Origin: Candidatus Kuenenia stuttgartensis
GTDB lineage: Bacteria > Gemmatimonadota > Gemmatimonadetes > Gemmatimonadales > Gemmatimonadaceae
Direction of reading: 5' to 3'
DNA: 64,000 bases
Assembly: GCA_943330235.2 (NCBI GenBank)
Contig: CALQGY020000001.1
Coordinates: 25,303 to 89,302, forward strand
Shown here: positions 34,897 to 43,409 of the stretch, one piece after another
Position numbering within the stretch: the stretch's first letter is position 1
Layout: each line of letters opens with the position of its first letter
Translations under genes and position numbers: made by a program
The notes under the pieces: model-generated
What the model saw: only the letters and a program-made list of their open reading frames with translations
Databases searched by the model: none
Told to the model about the DNA's origin: nothing

Positions 34897-36375
34897 GTGC
34901 ACGCATCCACCGCTCCAGATAACGCCCGCGCGCTCGCGATCGCCCTTTATCGGGCGGCCGTCGAGGGCGCGGCGCCGTATCCGCGCACGCGCGATGCCGT
35001 GCACCAGTGGCTGACGTCGCATCCGGCCGCCGCAGAGGTCAGCGCGACCGCGCGCGTGCACTGCATCGCGTTGGGCAAAGCGGCGAGCGCCATGACGGCC
35101 GGCGCGGTTGACGCCCTGGCCGCCCAGACCCGCCCGGTGATCTCGGGCGTGGTGGTGACCTCCCATGCGCCGTCGCGCGAGGAGCTAGGACCGCTCGGCG
35201 CCCTGCCGCAGGGCGTGTCGCTCCACATCGGTGATCATCCCGTGCCCGGCCCCGCCTCGCTCGATGCCGCCGATGCCATCGACGATGCCGTGCGTGCCGT
35301 CGAGCCGGGCGATCTGGTGGTCGTGCTGCTGTCTGGAGGCACGACGGCCCTCACCGCGGCGCCGCTCCCCGCGTTCTCGCAGCAAGTCGGCGACGCCGGG
35401 CGCGCGCAGGCGCATCTCGCCAATCTCGCGCAGACACTGCTCGAGTCGGGGCTGGCCATTCACGAGATGAACGCCATTCGGCGGCGCGTGCTGCGCTGGG
35501 GGGCTGGTCGTCTCGCGGTCGCGTTACAGGCACGCGGCGCCGCGCACATCGCCGTCTTCGCCATTTCGGATGTCATCGGTGACGCGCCGGCGGTCATCGG
35601 CTCGGGCCCCTGCTCGCCCGAACCGCTGGACGACACCACGTTTTTCGCCCTGTTAGACGCGCACGATCTGCGTAGCAGTCTTGAGCGCGACATGGCGCAG
35701 TTCCTCGGGCTCGTCGGCGGCGGCCTGCCGCCCGCGGTGGCCACCACCGCAGATCCGGCGTTTGCGCAGGTGTCGTACCAGTACGTCGCGCGCAATCGCG
35801 ATGCGCTCGAGGCGCTTGCGCGCACCGCCCGCGCGTGGGGCGTGGACCACGTGCTCATTGACGACACGCCCCTGGAAGGCGAGGCCGCCGAACTCGGCGA
35901 CGCGATTGCGCGGCGCGCGGTGCAGATGGCGCTGGAGCTGCCCACCCGCGAACGCGCGGTGTGGGTGGCCGGCGGCGAGCCGGTGGTGCACCTGCGCAGC
36001 ATCGTGGAACGCGCGCTGGCGGCCGACGAAGACGACGGTTCGCTGGATGAACCCATGAAGGGTGGGCGCATGCAGGCCCTCGCGCTGTCCGCCGCGCTGC
36101 GCCTTGAAGAGCACGCGCGGACCGAGCACGTCTGGCGCGTCACGCTGCTGGCGGGCGGCACGGATGGCCGTGATGGGCCAACCGATGCGGCGGGCGCCAT
36201 TGTCGATGGCGGAACGCCACTCGGCGCCCGCCGATTCGGGCATCGCCGTCCGGAGCGCGACCTCGAAACGGGACGATCGTGGTTTTCGCTCGACGCCGCC
36301 GATGCGCTCCTGCGCACCGGGCCCACCGGCACGAATGTGATGGACATCGTCGCCATTCTGATCGACGCGCGATGA
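34897..36375 (+). CDS. Glycerate 2-kinase (MOFRL family)
   Basis: A 492-residue kinase of the GckA/TtuD type that phosphorylates D-glycerate to 2-phosphoglycerate. The N-terminal DUF4147 domain shows the ALGKAASAM motif (about residue 60), VVLLSGGTTAL and SDVIGDAPAVIGSGPCSPEP. The C-terminal MOFRL domain shows the GTDGRDGPTDAAGAIVDG signature (about residue 428). A slightly long inserted region around DEDDGSLDEP is seen before it. The start is GTG at 34897, 11 bases after the peroxiredoxin stop. Its TGA overlaps the ATG of the TetR gene. Confidence 0.92.
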   Translation: MHASTAPDNARALAIALYRAAVEGAAPYPRTRDAVHQWLTSHPAAAEVSATARVHCIALGKAASAMTAGAVDALAAQTRPVISGVVVTSHAPSREELGPLGALPQGVSLHIGDHPVPGPASLDAADAIDDAVRAVEPGDLVVVLLSGGTTALTAAPLPAFSQQVGDAGRAQAHLANLAQTLLESGLAIHEMNAIRRRVLRWGAGRLAVALQARGAAHIAVFAISDVIGDAPAVIGSGPCSPEPLDDTTFFALLDAHDLRSSLERDMAQFLGLVGGGLPPAVATTADPAFAQVSYQYVARNRDALEALARTARAWGVDHVLIDDTPLEGEAAELGDAIARRAVQMALELPTRERAVWVAGGEPVVHLRSIVERALAADEDDGSLDEPMKGGRMQALALSAALRLEEHARTEHVWRVTLLAGGTDGRDGPTDAAGAIVDGGTPLGARRFGHRRPERDLETGRSWFSLDAADALLRTGPTGTNVMDIVAILIDAR

Positions 36376-37205
36376 GCCCGAAGTCCATCGGCCCTGTGGG
36401 GCGACCAGCGAGCACGCCGCCCGAGACGGCGGCGTCGGCCACCGCCCCTGCCGATGGCACGCCAGGCCTCGACACCACATACCGCCGACGTCCTCGGCAG
36501 CCGCGCGGCCAGAAGCGCGTCGAGCTGTTGCTGGATGCCGCGGCCGCCGTGATCGCCGAGTCGGGACTGCAGGCGGCCACGGCCGAAGCGATTGCGTTAC
36601 GCGCGAAAACCGCCAAGGGATCGCTCTACCAGTTCTTTCCCAACCGCGATGCGGTGCTCGCGGCACTCGCGCTGCGCTACGCCGACCAAATGCGCGCCAT
36701 TCACGAGCGCGCAATTCCGATGGACTCGCAGGGGCTCTCGCTCGAACGACTGATCGAGCAGATTGTGCGGCCACTGGCCGAGTTCCACGACCGGAACCCC
36801 GCGTTCCGGCGCGTCTTTGCCGTGAATGAGGGCCCCTCCGACGATACGCGCTCGACGCCGGTGCGCCTCCGTTCGCAGCTGTTCGATTCCTTCGTCGATC
36901 GACTCGACCTGCTCTTTGCGGCCCGCAATCCTGCGCTGCCCGCTCGCGACCGCCGTCGGCTCGCGCTGATCTGCGTATCGGTGGGGCAGGCCGTGCTCGC
37001 CCGACGCAGTCGCGTCGCCGCCGCCGAGAAGAAGCCACTACTCGACGACTTGCAGCGACTCTTGGTGGCGTATCTCGCACCCGTGCTGGAGCCGACCGCG
37101 CCGGTGTCGGCGCCGCGCGCCGCTCCCGCCAAGCGAGCGTCTGGCCCGCGGAAGACCAGCGCGCGGGCGGTTGTGACACCCGCGTCGCACACGACCGCCG
37201 ACTGA
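36372..37205 (+). CDS. TetR-family transcriptional regulator
   Basis: A 277-residue regulator. A 45-residue flexible leader is followed by the TetR DNA-binding helices (RVELLLDAAAAVIAESGLQAATAEAIALRAKTAKGSLYQFFPNRDAVLAAL, about residues 50-100), with the recognition segment KGSLYQFF. The C-terminal ligand domain runs to about 240, then a basic Ala/Pro/Lys tail follows, which is an unusual addition. It overlaps the glycerate kinase gene by 4 bases (ATGA), so it probably regulates its own operon. The ligand is unknown. Confidence 0.88.
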   Translation: MSPKSIGPVGRPASTPPETAASATAPADGTPGLDTTYRRRPRQPRGQKRVELLLDAAAAVIAESGLQAATAEAIALRAKTAKGSLYQFFPNRDAVLAALALRYADQMRAIHERAIPMDSQGLSLERLIEQIVRPLAEFHDRNPAFRRVFAVNEGPSDDTRSTPVRLRSQLFDSFVDRLDLLFAARNPALPARDRRRLALICVSVGQAVLARRSRVAAAEKKPLLDDLQRLLVAYLAPVLEPTAPVSAPRAAPAKRASGPRKTSARAVVTPASHTTAD

Positions 37206-37270
37206 CCACGTGACGCGCCACCGTGCGCGCGGTCATTGTGCCCACTTCCTCCGGTGGTGACTTTTCAGCC

Positions 37271-38209
37271 ATGTCATCGCCCGCCGCCTCCCGAACGGTC
37301 ACCATCGGTCTCATCCAAGAGACCGCCTCGGACGACCTTGCCGCCAATCTCTCGCAAGCCGTGCAGCGCGTCCGCGACGCCGCCGCGCAGGGCGCGCAGA
37401 TCATCTGCCTGCAAGAGCTCTTCAACGCCCCGTACTTCTGCAAGGTGATTCGTCCCGACCGGTTCGATATCGCCGAACCCGCCGACGGACCGATTGTCAC
37501 GACGATGCAGGCGCTCGCCAAGGAACTCGGCGTCGTCCTCGTCGCGCCGTACTACGAGAAACAGGCGCCGGGACTGTATCGCAATTCGGCCACCGTGATC
37601 GACGCCGACGGATCCGTGCTCGGGACGTATCGAAAGATGCACATCCCGCACGACCCGCTCTTCGAGGAGAAGTACTACTTCGCCCCCGGTGATGTGGCAC
37701 CCGACCAACGCACCGACCGGCATCCCGGCACAAGCGGATTCCGCGTCTGGCGCACGAAGTTCGCCGACATCGGCGTCCTCATCTGCTGGGATCAGTGGTA
37801 TCCCGAAGGCGCGCGCATCACCGCGCTGCTCGGCGCGCAAATTCTGTTCTATCCCACGGCCATTGGTTGGCATCCGGCGGAAAAGGCGACGTTTGGCGAT
37901 GCGCAGGTTGATGCGTGGCGCACCGCACAGCGCGCGCACGCCATCGCCAACGGGGTCTTCGTGGCGTCGCCCAACCGTGTTGGCTTTGAAGGCGAGCCCG
38001 GTACCGACGGGCTGGAGTTCTTCGGCCAATCGTTCATCTGTGATCCGTTCGGTCGCTATCTCGCGCAGGCCGACACGCAGCCGGCAATTCTGACGGCGCA
38101 GTGCGATCTCGGCCTCATCGAAGAGACGCGGCGCAACTGGCCCTTCCTGCGCGATCGGCGCGTGGATGCGTACGGCCCGATCACACAGCGTTGGCTGGGT
38201 GGCGCGTGA
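37271..38209 (+). CDS. aguB: N-carbamoylputrescine amidase (carbon-nitrogen hydrolase)
   Basis: A 312-residue nitrilase-superfamily enzyme with the complete Glu-Lys-Cys triad: Glu49 (CLQELFN), Lys122 (YRKMHIPHDP) and Cys172 (VLICWDQWYPEGAR). The FEEKYYFAPGD and NRVGFEGEPG segments are those of N-carbamoylputrescine amidases, which release putrescine, CO2 and ammonia. The agmatine deiminase gene follows with a 4-base overlap (GTGA, 38206-38209), which makes the pathway assignment strong. ATG at 37271 matches the family start; an in-frame GTG lies further upstream at 37223. Confidence 0.93.
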   Translation: MSSPAASRTVTIGLIQETASDDLAANLSQAVQRVRDAAAQGAQIICLQELFNAPYFCKVIRPDRFDIAEPADGPIVTTMQALAKELGVVLVAPYYEKQAPGLYRNSATVIDADGSVLGTYRKMHIPHDPLFEEKYYFAPGDVAPDQRTDRHPGTSGFRVWRTKFADIGVLICWDQWYPEGARITALLGAQILFYPTAIGWHPAEKATFGDAQVDAWRTAQRAHAIANGVFVASPNRVGFEGEPGTDGLEFFGQSFICDPFGRYLAQADTQPAILTAQCDLGLIEETRRNWPFLRDRRVDAYGPITQRWLGGA

Positions 38210-39285
38210 GCACGGCGTCGTCGGCACCAACGGTGCGCATGCCCGCCGAGTGGGAGCCGCATGAGGCCACGTGGATTGCGTGGCCGCACCACGAGCCCGA
38301 TTGGCCCGGCAAGCTCGGCCCCATTCCGTGGGTCTACGCGGAGATCGTGCGCGCGCTCGCGGCGTATGAACGCGTCGAGATTCTCTGTCACGACGAGGCC
38401 GTACGCCACGACGCCGAGCAGGCGCTCACGCTGCACGATGTGGACCCGGTGACCTATCGCCTGCATGTGCAACCGTCGGACCGTGTGTGGCTGCGTGATT
38501 CCGGGCCCACCGGTGTGCACGGCGTCGATGGTGCGGTATCGCTCGTGCATTGGGGCTTTAACGCGTGGGCCAAGTACGACAATTACGCGCAGGATGCACT
38601 GGTGCCGGCAGCGGTGGAACGCATCACCGGTCTGCGGCGTACCGAGGCGATGCGACACGACGTCATGCAGCGACTGGTCCTCGAAGGCGGTGGCATCGAG
38701 ACGGATGGCCTGGGCACCATGCTCGTGACCGAGGAGTGGCTGCTGAGCGATGTGCAGGTTCGTAATCCCGGCTACTCACGCGCTGACTACGAGCGCGCCT
38801 TCGGCGAATACCTGGGCATTACGCACACCATCTGGCTGGGCGAAGGGTGTGTTGGCGATGACACCCATGGGCACGTCGACGACATTGCGCGCTTCGTGGC
38901 GCCCGGTGTGGTGGTCCTCGCGCACGAGGCCGATCCGGCCGACGACAACCACGTGCGGTCGCTCGACAACCTGCATCGGTTGCAGCGGGCCCGTGACGCG
39001 CGCGGCGAACCACTGCGCGTCGTGACCCTGCCGTATCCCCGGGCGGTGATCATGGACGGCACGCGGCTGCCCGCGAGCTACGCAAATTTCTACATCGCCA
39101 ATGGCGTGGTCATCGTGCCGACATTCAACGATGCGAACGATCGCATCGCGCTCAACATCCTCGCCGACCTGTTCCCCGACCGTCAGGTCGTCGGCATTCA
39201 TGCGGTCGATTTAGTGTGGGGGCTGGGCACGCTGCATTGCCTCACGCAGCAGCAGCCCGCGGCTCGTACACCGGTGACATCATGA
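38206..39285 (+). CDS. aguA: Agmatine deiminase
   Basis: A 359-residue amidinotransferase-fold enzyme that converts agmatine to N-carbamoylputrescine, the substrate of the amidase encoded just upstream. Diagnostic segments include MPAEWEPHEATWIAWPHH at the start, RDSGPTGV, the LEGGGIETDGLGT loop, the metal-free catalytic HGHVDDIARF region and the nucleophile cysteine near the C-terminus in GLGTLHCLTQQ (Cys345). The GTG start overlaps the previous TGA. The following DUF2628 gene overlaps by 4 bases. Confidence 0.95.
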   Translation: MSTASSAPTVRMPAEWEPHEATWIAWPHHEPDWPGKLGPIPWVYAEIVRALAAYERVEILCHDEAVRHDAEQALTLHDVDPVTYRLHVQPSDRVWLRDSGPTGVHGVDGAVSLVHWGFNAWAKYDNYAQDALVPAAVERITGLRRTEAMRHDVMQRLVLEGGGIETDGLGTMLVTEEWLLSDVQVRNPGYSRADYERAFGEYLGITHTIWLGEGCVGDDTHGHVDDIARFVAPGVVVLAHEADPADDNHVRSLDNLHRLQRARDARGEPLRVVTLPYPRAVIMDGTRLPASYANFYIANGVVIVPTFNDANDRIALNILADLFPDRQVVGIHAVDLVWGLGTLHCLTQQQPAARTPVTS

Positions 39286-39908
39286 GCAGCTCGCCGACGC
39301 CGACCGGCCCCGGCGAGGGATCCCCGGACGGGTCGACGAACGGCTCTGCGAATGGCTCGCCGGACCCGCAGCTGCCCGCGTGGGCGCGCCAGAAAGTCGC
39401 GACGGCCGGCATGACGGGTGAGCGCTTCGCGGCGTTCATCGGACCGCGCGCGGCGGTATATGAGCGCAAATTCGCGCCGTTTGCCGAGGACCCGTCGTTC
39501 GTCCCCACGTGGAACTGGAGCGCCGCGCTGTTCCAGTCGGCCTGGTTTCTGTACCGGAAGCTGTATCTCTCGGCCTTCGGCTTCATGATTCTCCCCGGCT
39601 TGGCGTTCCGGCTCCTGACGGGCTCCGACACGCAGATGACCATGTCGGAATTGCAGAAGCCGGAGAATCAGGGGCTCGCGATGATGCAGCTCGGCATCGG
39701 CATCTCGTCCATCATTGCGGCCGGAGGGCTGGGCAACTGGCTGCTGTTCCGTCGGGCACGGGCGGCGCTACGGCTGGCGGACATGCAGGCGTTGCCGGAA
39801 GCGGAAACCATGCCTTGGCTCACGCGCGTGGGCGGAATCAATCGGATCGGGGTAGCACTGGCGGTGGCCGTTTTTCTCGTCTCCACGTATGCCACGCTGC
39901 GAGCCTGA
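39282..39908 (+). CDS. DUF2628-like membrane protein
   Basis: A 208-residue membrane protein. A low-complexity Gly/Ser/Pro/Asn leader (residues 1-32) includes a tetrapeptide repeat (G-S-P-D, G-S-T-N, G-S-A-N, G-S-P-D). Then comes a helical region and the DUF2628 hallmark TWNWSAALFQSAWFLYRKLY (about residues 76-95) leading into hydrophobic segments, two more of which follow. Function of the family is unknown. It closes the operon that starts at the glycerate kinase, overlapping the agmatine deiminase gene by 4 bases. Confidence 0.75.
   Translation: MSSSPTPTGPGEGSPDGSTNGSANGSPDPQLPAWARQKVATAGMTGERFAAFIGPRAAVYERKFAPFAEDPSFVPTWNWSAALFQSAWFLYRKLYLSAFGFMILPGLAFRLLTGSDTQMTMSELQKPENQGLAMMQLGIGISSIIAAGGLGNWLLFRRARAALRLADMQALPEAETMPWLTRVGGINRIGVALAVAVFLVSTYATLRA
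39318..39365. repeat. 12-bp array, four units (in DUF2628 gene)
   Basis: Four 12-base units from 39318 to 39365 encode G-S-P-D, G-S-T-N, G-S-A-N, G-S-P-D in frame. Nucleotide conservation between units is moderate (shared GG-TC- core and GAAC/GAAT/GGAC ends). Confidence 0.55.
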
Positions 39909-39961
39909 CCCTGCAATACGCGCCGAGTGACGTTTCCTAGCCGTCGGGTGTTGTTCTCTTG

Positions 39962-40498
39962 ATGACTGACGCGGAGCTGATTGCTCGGACCCGCGCCGGA
40001 GACCAGGATGCCTTCGGCCTGCTGGTCTCTCGCTATTACGACGCATGCTGGCGTTTCGCCTATCACATGCTCGGAGAACGGTCGGATGCGGAAGATGTGT
40101 TGCAGGAGACCTACCTGCGCGCGTATCTCGCCATCGGCCGCTACGACGAGCGCGACCAGTTTCGCGGCTGGCTGTTCCGGATCCTCACCAATCAGTGTCG
40201 AAACGCACTTACCTCACGTGGACGGCGTACGCGCCGTTTCGTGCAGGACGAGGTGGCAATTGAAACTGCGGCCGCACCTCCATCCGCGCTTCTGGCCGGC
40301 GTCGACGACGCCGCGTTATCGCGCGCGCTCGCGCAACTCGACGTTCATCAACGGGAAGCGCTCCTGCTCAAGTATGCCGAAGGACTCGAGTACACCGAAA
40401 TGTCAGCCATGACCGGGATCGGCGAATCCGCGCTGAAAATGCGTGTGAAGCGTGGCATCGAGCGTCTGCGCTCCGTGCTGGGGCCGGCTGATGTCTGA
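39962..40498 (+). CDS. ECF-family RNA polymerase sigma factor
   Basis: A 178-residue ECF sigma factor. Region 2 spans roughly residues 8-75 (TRAGDQDAFGLLVSRYYDACWRFAYHML ... AEDVLQETYLRAY ... FRGWLFRILTNQCRN) and region 4 spans 115-172 (LDVHQREALLLKYAEGLEYTEMSAMTGIGESALKMRVKRGIERLR). It should direct polymerase to a small set of promoters, probably including its own. The ATG at 39962 is used; a TTG immediately upstream is unnecessary. The downstream gene begins inside its last codons (40491), so the second protein is made in coupling with the sigma factor and is the natural candidate for its regulator. Confidence 0.93.
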   Translation: MTDAELIARTRAGDQDAFGLLVSRYYDACWRFAYHMLGERSDAEDVLQETYLRAYLAIGRYDERDQFRGWLFRILTNQCRNALTSRGRRTRRFVQDEVAIETAAAPPSALLAGVDDAALSRALAQLDVHQREALLLKYAEGLEYTEMSAMTGIGESALKMRVKRGIERLRSVLGPADV

Positions 40499-41105
40499 CC
40501 GGAACCCGTTGCCGTTCCAGCCCGTGGCGCACGACGATGCAGATCTCGCGCAGCGTCTCGCGGCGCTGTATCGCGCTACGCCGGCGCCCGACGCGGCGCA
40601 GGCCGACCGCTGCGCGCGCGCGGTGCTCGCTCAGGCCATGCATCAGTCGTCTCGCACGACGCTGGGCGTGCCGCTCACGCGCTGGTGGTGGGGCGCCGCC
40701 GCTGCGGCCGTCCTGGTGACGGCCATCCTCCGCCCGTGGCGGGGCACGCCCGTCACCACTTCAGCGGACCGGACGACCATCGCCGCATCCGCTGCCGACG
40801 CCCTGCAAGGGACCGTCACGTCGTTGCGCGATGGCGCGGTACGGTTCGACCTGCGTCTTCCCACAACGGCGTCTGCGGTCGCGATCGTCGGGGACTTCAA
40901 CGGCTGGGACCAGCAAGCCACCCCCATGGCGACGCGCGATCGGAGCGGTACCTGGTCGGCGAACATTCAGCTGCTCCCCGGCCGCCACGTGTATGCCTTT
41001 GTCGTGGACGGTAAGCGGTGGGTCGTCGACCCGCTGGCGCCGCAGGTGCCCGATGACGGCTATGGCCCCGCCAACGCCGTCGTGATCGACGGCTTGCCGA
41101 AGTGA
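40491..41105 (+). CDS. Single-pass membrane protein with glycogen-binding-like (AMPK1_CBM/CBM48) domain
   Basis: A 204-residue protein with a short cytoplasmic segment (1-63), one membrane helix (65-81) and an extracytoplasmic domain of the isoamylase-early-set/AMPK-beta type (about 112-204): VRFDLRLPTTASAVAIVGDFNGWD (GDFNGWD at 134-140), TPMATRDRSGTWSANIQLLPGRHVYAFVVDG and VVDPLAPQVPDDGYG. Size, topology and position directly behind the sigma gene are those of an anti-sigma factor, but the usual zinc-finger is not obvious (only one Cys, residue 41). A glycan- or surface-polymer-responsive anti-sigma factor is therefore a reasonable hypothesis. Confidence 0.8.
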   Translation: MSDRNPLPFQPVAHDDADLAQRLAALYRATPAPDAAQADRCARAVLAQAMHQSSRTTLGVPLTRWWWGAAAAAVLVTAILRPWRGTPVTTSADRTTIAASAADALQGTVTSLRDGAVRFDLRLPTTASAVAIVGDFNGWDQQATPMATRDRSGTWSANIQLLPGRHVYAFVVDGKRWVVDPLAPQVPDDGYGPANAVVIDGLPK

Positions 41106-41818
41106 TCGCCTCCATCTGGGCGGCCCTGACCCTCGCCACCCAACTGCTGGCGGCATCGCCCGCACAGGGGCCAGTCGTCGCCCGCGCGGACAACGGCACC
41201 GCCGTGGCGTCGGCGCAGCCGGCCGTCCAACAGGTGCAGTTTGACGCGTCCCGCTTCGACAGCGTGACGGTACTCAGCCTGCGTTCGTTCCTCGAGGTCG
41301 CCGCCGAACAAGGGATCCCCATCGGTCCGCTCGTTAATCGTGCGCTCGAAGGCGCCGCGCGGCGGGTCAGCGGGGTCAAGATTATGCAGGTCGTTCGGGC
41401 GCACGCGGTGGCGCTGGTAGAAGCACGGGAGGTCCTCGGTGCGGGGACGCCGGTGGCCGAGCTGGACGCCGGAGCGACCGCCCTCAGAGCGGGTGTCGAC
41501 CTGAAGTCGCTGGCCGCCATTCGGGCATCTCGACCGATCGGATCGGCCACCATCCCGTTGATGGTGCTCACCGACATCGTGCAGCGCGGCGTGCCGGCCG
41601 TTGAAGCGCGGGAGGCGGTCACGACCATTGCCCGTCTGCCCGCGTCGGATGAAGCGCTGAAGGGGCTGCAGCTGACGGTCGCCAAGAACGCCGTCCGGGG
41701 CCCGGGTATGGCCGTCGACGCGCTCAATCGCTACCTTCGTGGAACGGTATCTGGTGCCACCCCGTCGTCTGCGCCCGCAACGACGGATCGCAAACCGATC
41801 CGCCCCCCTGTCCCGTGA
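41102..41818 (+). CDS. Exported protein of unknown function in the sigma/CBM operon
   Basis: A 238-residue protein with an N-terminal export signal (MIASIWAALTLATQLLAASPAQ). The mature part is mostly helical with a repeated feel (FLEVAAEQGIPIGPLVNRALEGAARR, then VPAVEAREAVTTIARLP), no cysteine and a Pro/Ser/Thr-rich tail. I do not recognise a family. It is coupled to both neighbours by 4-base overlaps (GTGA at 41102 and at 41815), so it works with them, presumably in the periplasm. Confidence 0.7.
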   Translation: MIASIWAALTLATQLLAASPAQGPVVARADNGTAVASAQPAVQQVQFDASRFDSVTVLSLRSFLEVAAEQGIPIGPLVNRALEGAARRVSGVKIMQVVRAHAVALVEAREVLGAGTPVAELDAGATALRAGVDLKSLAAIRASRPIGSATIPLMVLTDIVQRGVPAVEAREAVTTIARLPASDEALKGLQLTVAKNAVRGPGMAVDALNRYLRGTVSGATPSSAPATTDRKPIRPPVP

Positions 41819-43308
41819 CGCTCGCCCGCCGAATTCCTCGTGCGTCGCAGCACCGCCCATGTGTTCGCGGCGGTCCGACGGTGTCATCCGCCGCGTCCTG
41901 CGTGGTCGCATCGCTGTCGATGCTCTCCGCGCTGTCGACTGCAGTCCGCGCGCAGCAAGGGGGCAATGCCCCGGTCGCCCCGGCGTCGGCCATCGGTCCG
42001 GCCACGGCAACGTCTACGTTCTCGGTGCTCGGACTCGCTTCAGCGGTAGATGGCGGGGGATCACCCATCACGCCGCGCAACGAAGTGTGGATGGGCGCGA
42101 CACAACCCATCGGGCAACTGGGGCGCGTGCGCTTCAGCGCGATCGGCAACGGTGATATGCGCGCGGCCGACGCGGTTGGCGCCGGCAGCGCCTTCGAAGG
42201 ACAAATCGCGCTCCGTGCCCGCGCCCGTGTTGGCGGCGCGCAGGTGTGGAGCGCGGTCGGCTATGGCTACGCGAACGTGAACGGCAATTTGCCGACCGCC
42301 GCCCTGGGTATGAGATCACCCATTGCCACCGGCTTTGATGGCGTACGTGCCGACACCACCGTGTCGCGTCGTTTCGACGTCGGGGCCATCAGTCGGGCGG
42401 AAGCGGGCGCGCTCACCAGCGTCGCCGGGATTGAGTTCTCCATCGGCGTCTCCGTCGAGCGGGCATCGCGCGTCACCACGCAAACCATCACCATCGACGA
42501 GTCGGGGGCTTCGGCCCCGATGCCGATGCCCATGCCGACCGGTGGCCGCATGGTCACCACGCGGACCACCCGCTCGCTGCAACGGCGTGATCTGGCCACC
42601 GGCATCGCGTCCATGGGATTCTCCACCGGCCCGAGCACATGGCTCGTCTCGGTCACGGCGCCCGTGGCCACGTGGGTCACCAGCGATGCGCTGGCACCAA
42701 AGCCGCGCGTCTCACCCACCATCGCCTCGGTCGCGGTCGTGCAGCCCGTCACGGCGTGGCTCTCCGTCGTCGGTGCCGCCGCGACCAACTCCGCCTCCAT
42801 CGGCGCGACGACCTTTCGCGATGACATGGGCGAAGGGCGCAACCGGAATTTTGCTCCGGTCATCGCCTTGGGCGTCCGTTTGGCCCGACTCCCGTTCTTC
42901 GGACACAGCGACGACACGCCCACGGGCATCCTGTCGTTCGAGACCCGATTAATCGGCGCCGTCGATTCGGCCGCCCTGGCCGTACGCACCTCCGCCGCCG
43001 CGGACGACTCCACGGCCGACGATGCGGCTACGATTGAGCGCGATACGCTGCGCGTGGTCCTGCTCATCGACGCGCCCAAGGCCGAGACGGTGGAGTTGAT
43101 GGGCGATGCGACGCAGTGGATGGTCACGCGGATGACGCGCAACCGGAACGGACGCTGGCGGGCCGAGCTCAAGCTCACACCGGGCGTGCATCGCATTACC
43201 GTCCGTACCGACGGCGGCCGCTGGGTAGCGCCGCCCAATCTGCCCGTTGGCAACGACGACTACGGCAGTCCGGTGGGCATGATGGTGGTGCGGGGCACGA
43301 AGCCCTGA
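41815..43308 (+). CDS. Exported protein with C-terminal glycogen-binding-like domain
   Basis: A 497-residue protein. A long basic start leads to a signal segment ending TAVRAQQ (about residue 47); a GTG at residue 23 could be the true start. The central region (60-390) alternates short hydrophobic and polar residues with many T/S/V strands, as in outer-membrane barrels or surface beta-proteins. The last 85 residues form a second CBM48/AMPK-beta-like domain: VVLLIDAPKAETVELMGDATQWMVTRM ... GRWRAELKLTPGVHRITVRTDGGRWV ... GNDDYGSPVGMMVV. It shares this with the putative anti-sigma protein three genes upstream, suggesting that both recognise the same ligand or each other. Confidence 0.75.
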   Translation: MTLARRIPRASQHRPCVRGGPTVSSAASCVVASLSMLSALSTAVRAQQGGNAPVAPASAIGPATATSTFSVLGLASAVDGGGSPITPRNEVWMGATQPIGQLGRVRFSAIGNGDMRAADAVGAGSAFEGQIALRARARVGGAQVWSAVGYGYANVNGNLPTAALGMRSPIATGFDGVRADTTVSRRFDVGAISRAEAGALTSVAGIEFSIGVSVERASRVTTQTITIDESGASAPMPMPMPTGGRMVTTRTTRSLQRRDLATGIASMGFSTGPSTWLVSVTAPVATWVTSDALAPKPRVSPTIASVAVVQPVTAWLSVVGAAATNSASIGATTFRDDMGEGRNRNFAPVIALGVRLARLPFFGHSDDTPTGILSFETRLIGAVDSAALAVRTSAAADDSTADDAATIERDTLRVVLLIDAPKAETVELMGDATQWMVTRMTRNRNGRWRAELKLTPGVHRITVRTDGGRWVAPPNLPVGNDDYGSPVGMMVVRGTKP

Positions 43309-43355
43309 TCCGACGTAGCGCACGCGTTGCTCACGTGCGGATACCGAAAGCCTGA

Positions 43356-43396
43356 AACGAGACAGGGCGCCGCGCATCGCGGCGCCCTGTCTCGTT
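43356..43396. terminator. Bidirectional terminator hairpin
   Basis: A perfect 18-base-pair stem (43356-43373 with 43379-43396) with a 5-base loop closed by a further G-C pair. It lies between the converging CBM operon (+) and the exported TPR-like protein gene (-). Confidence 0.85.
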
Positions 43397-43409
43397 CGCA
43401 GATCGGTGC

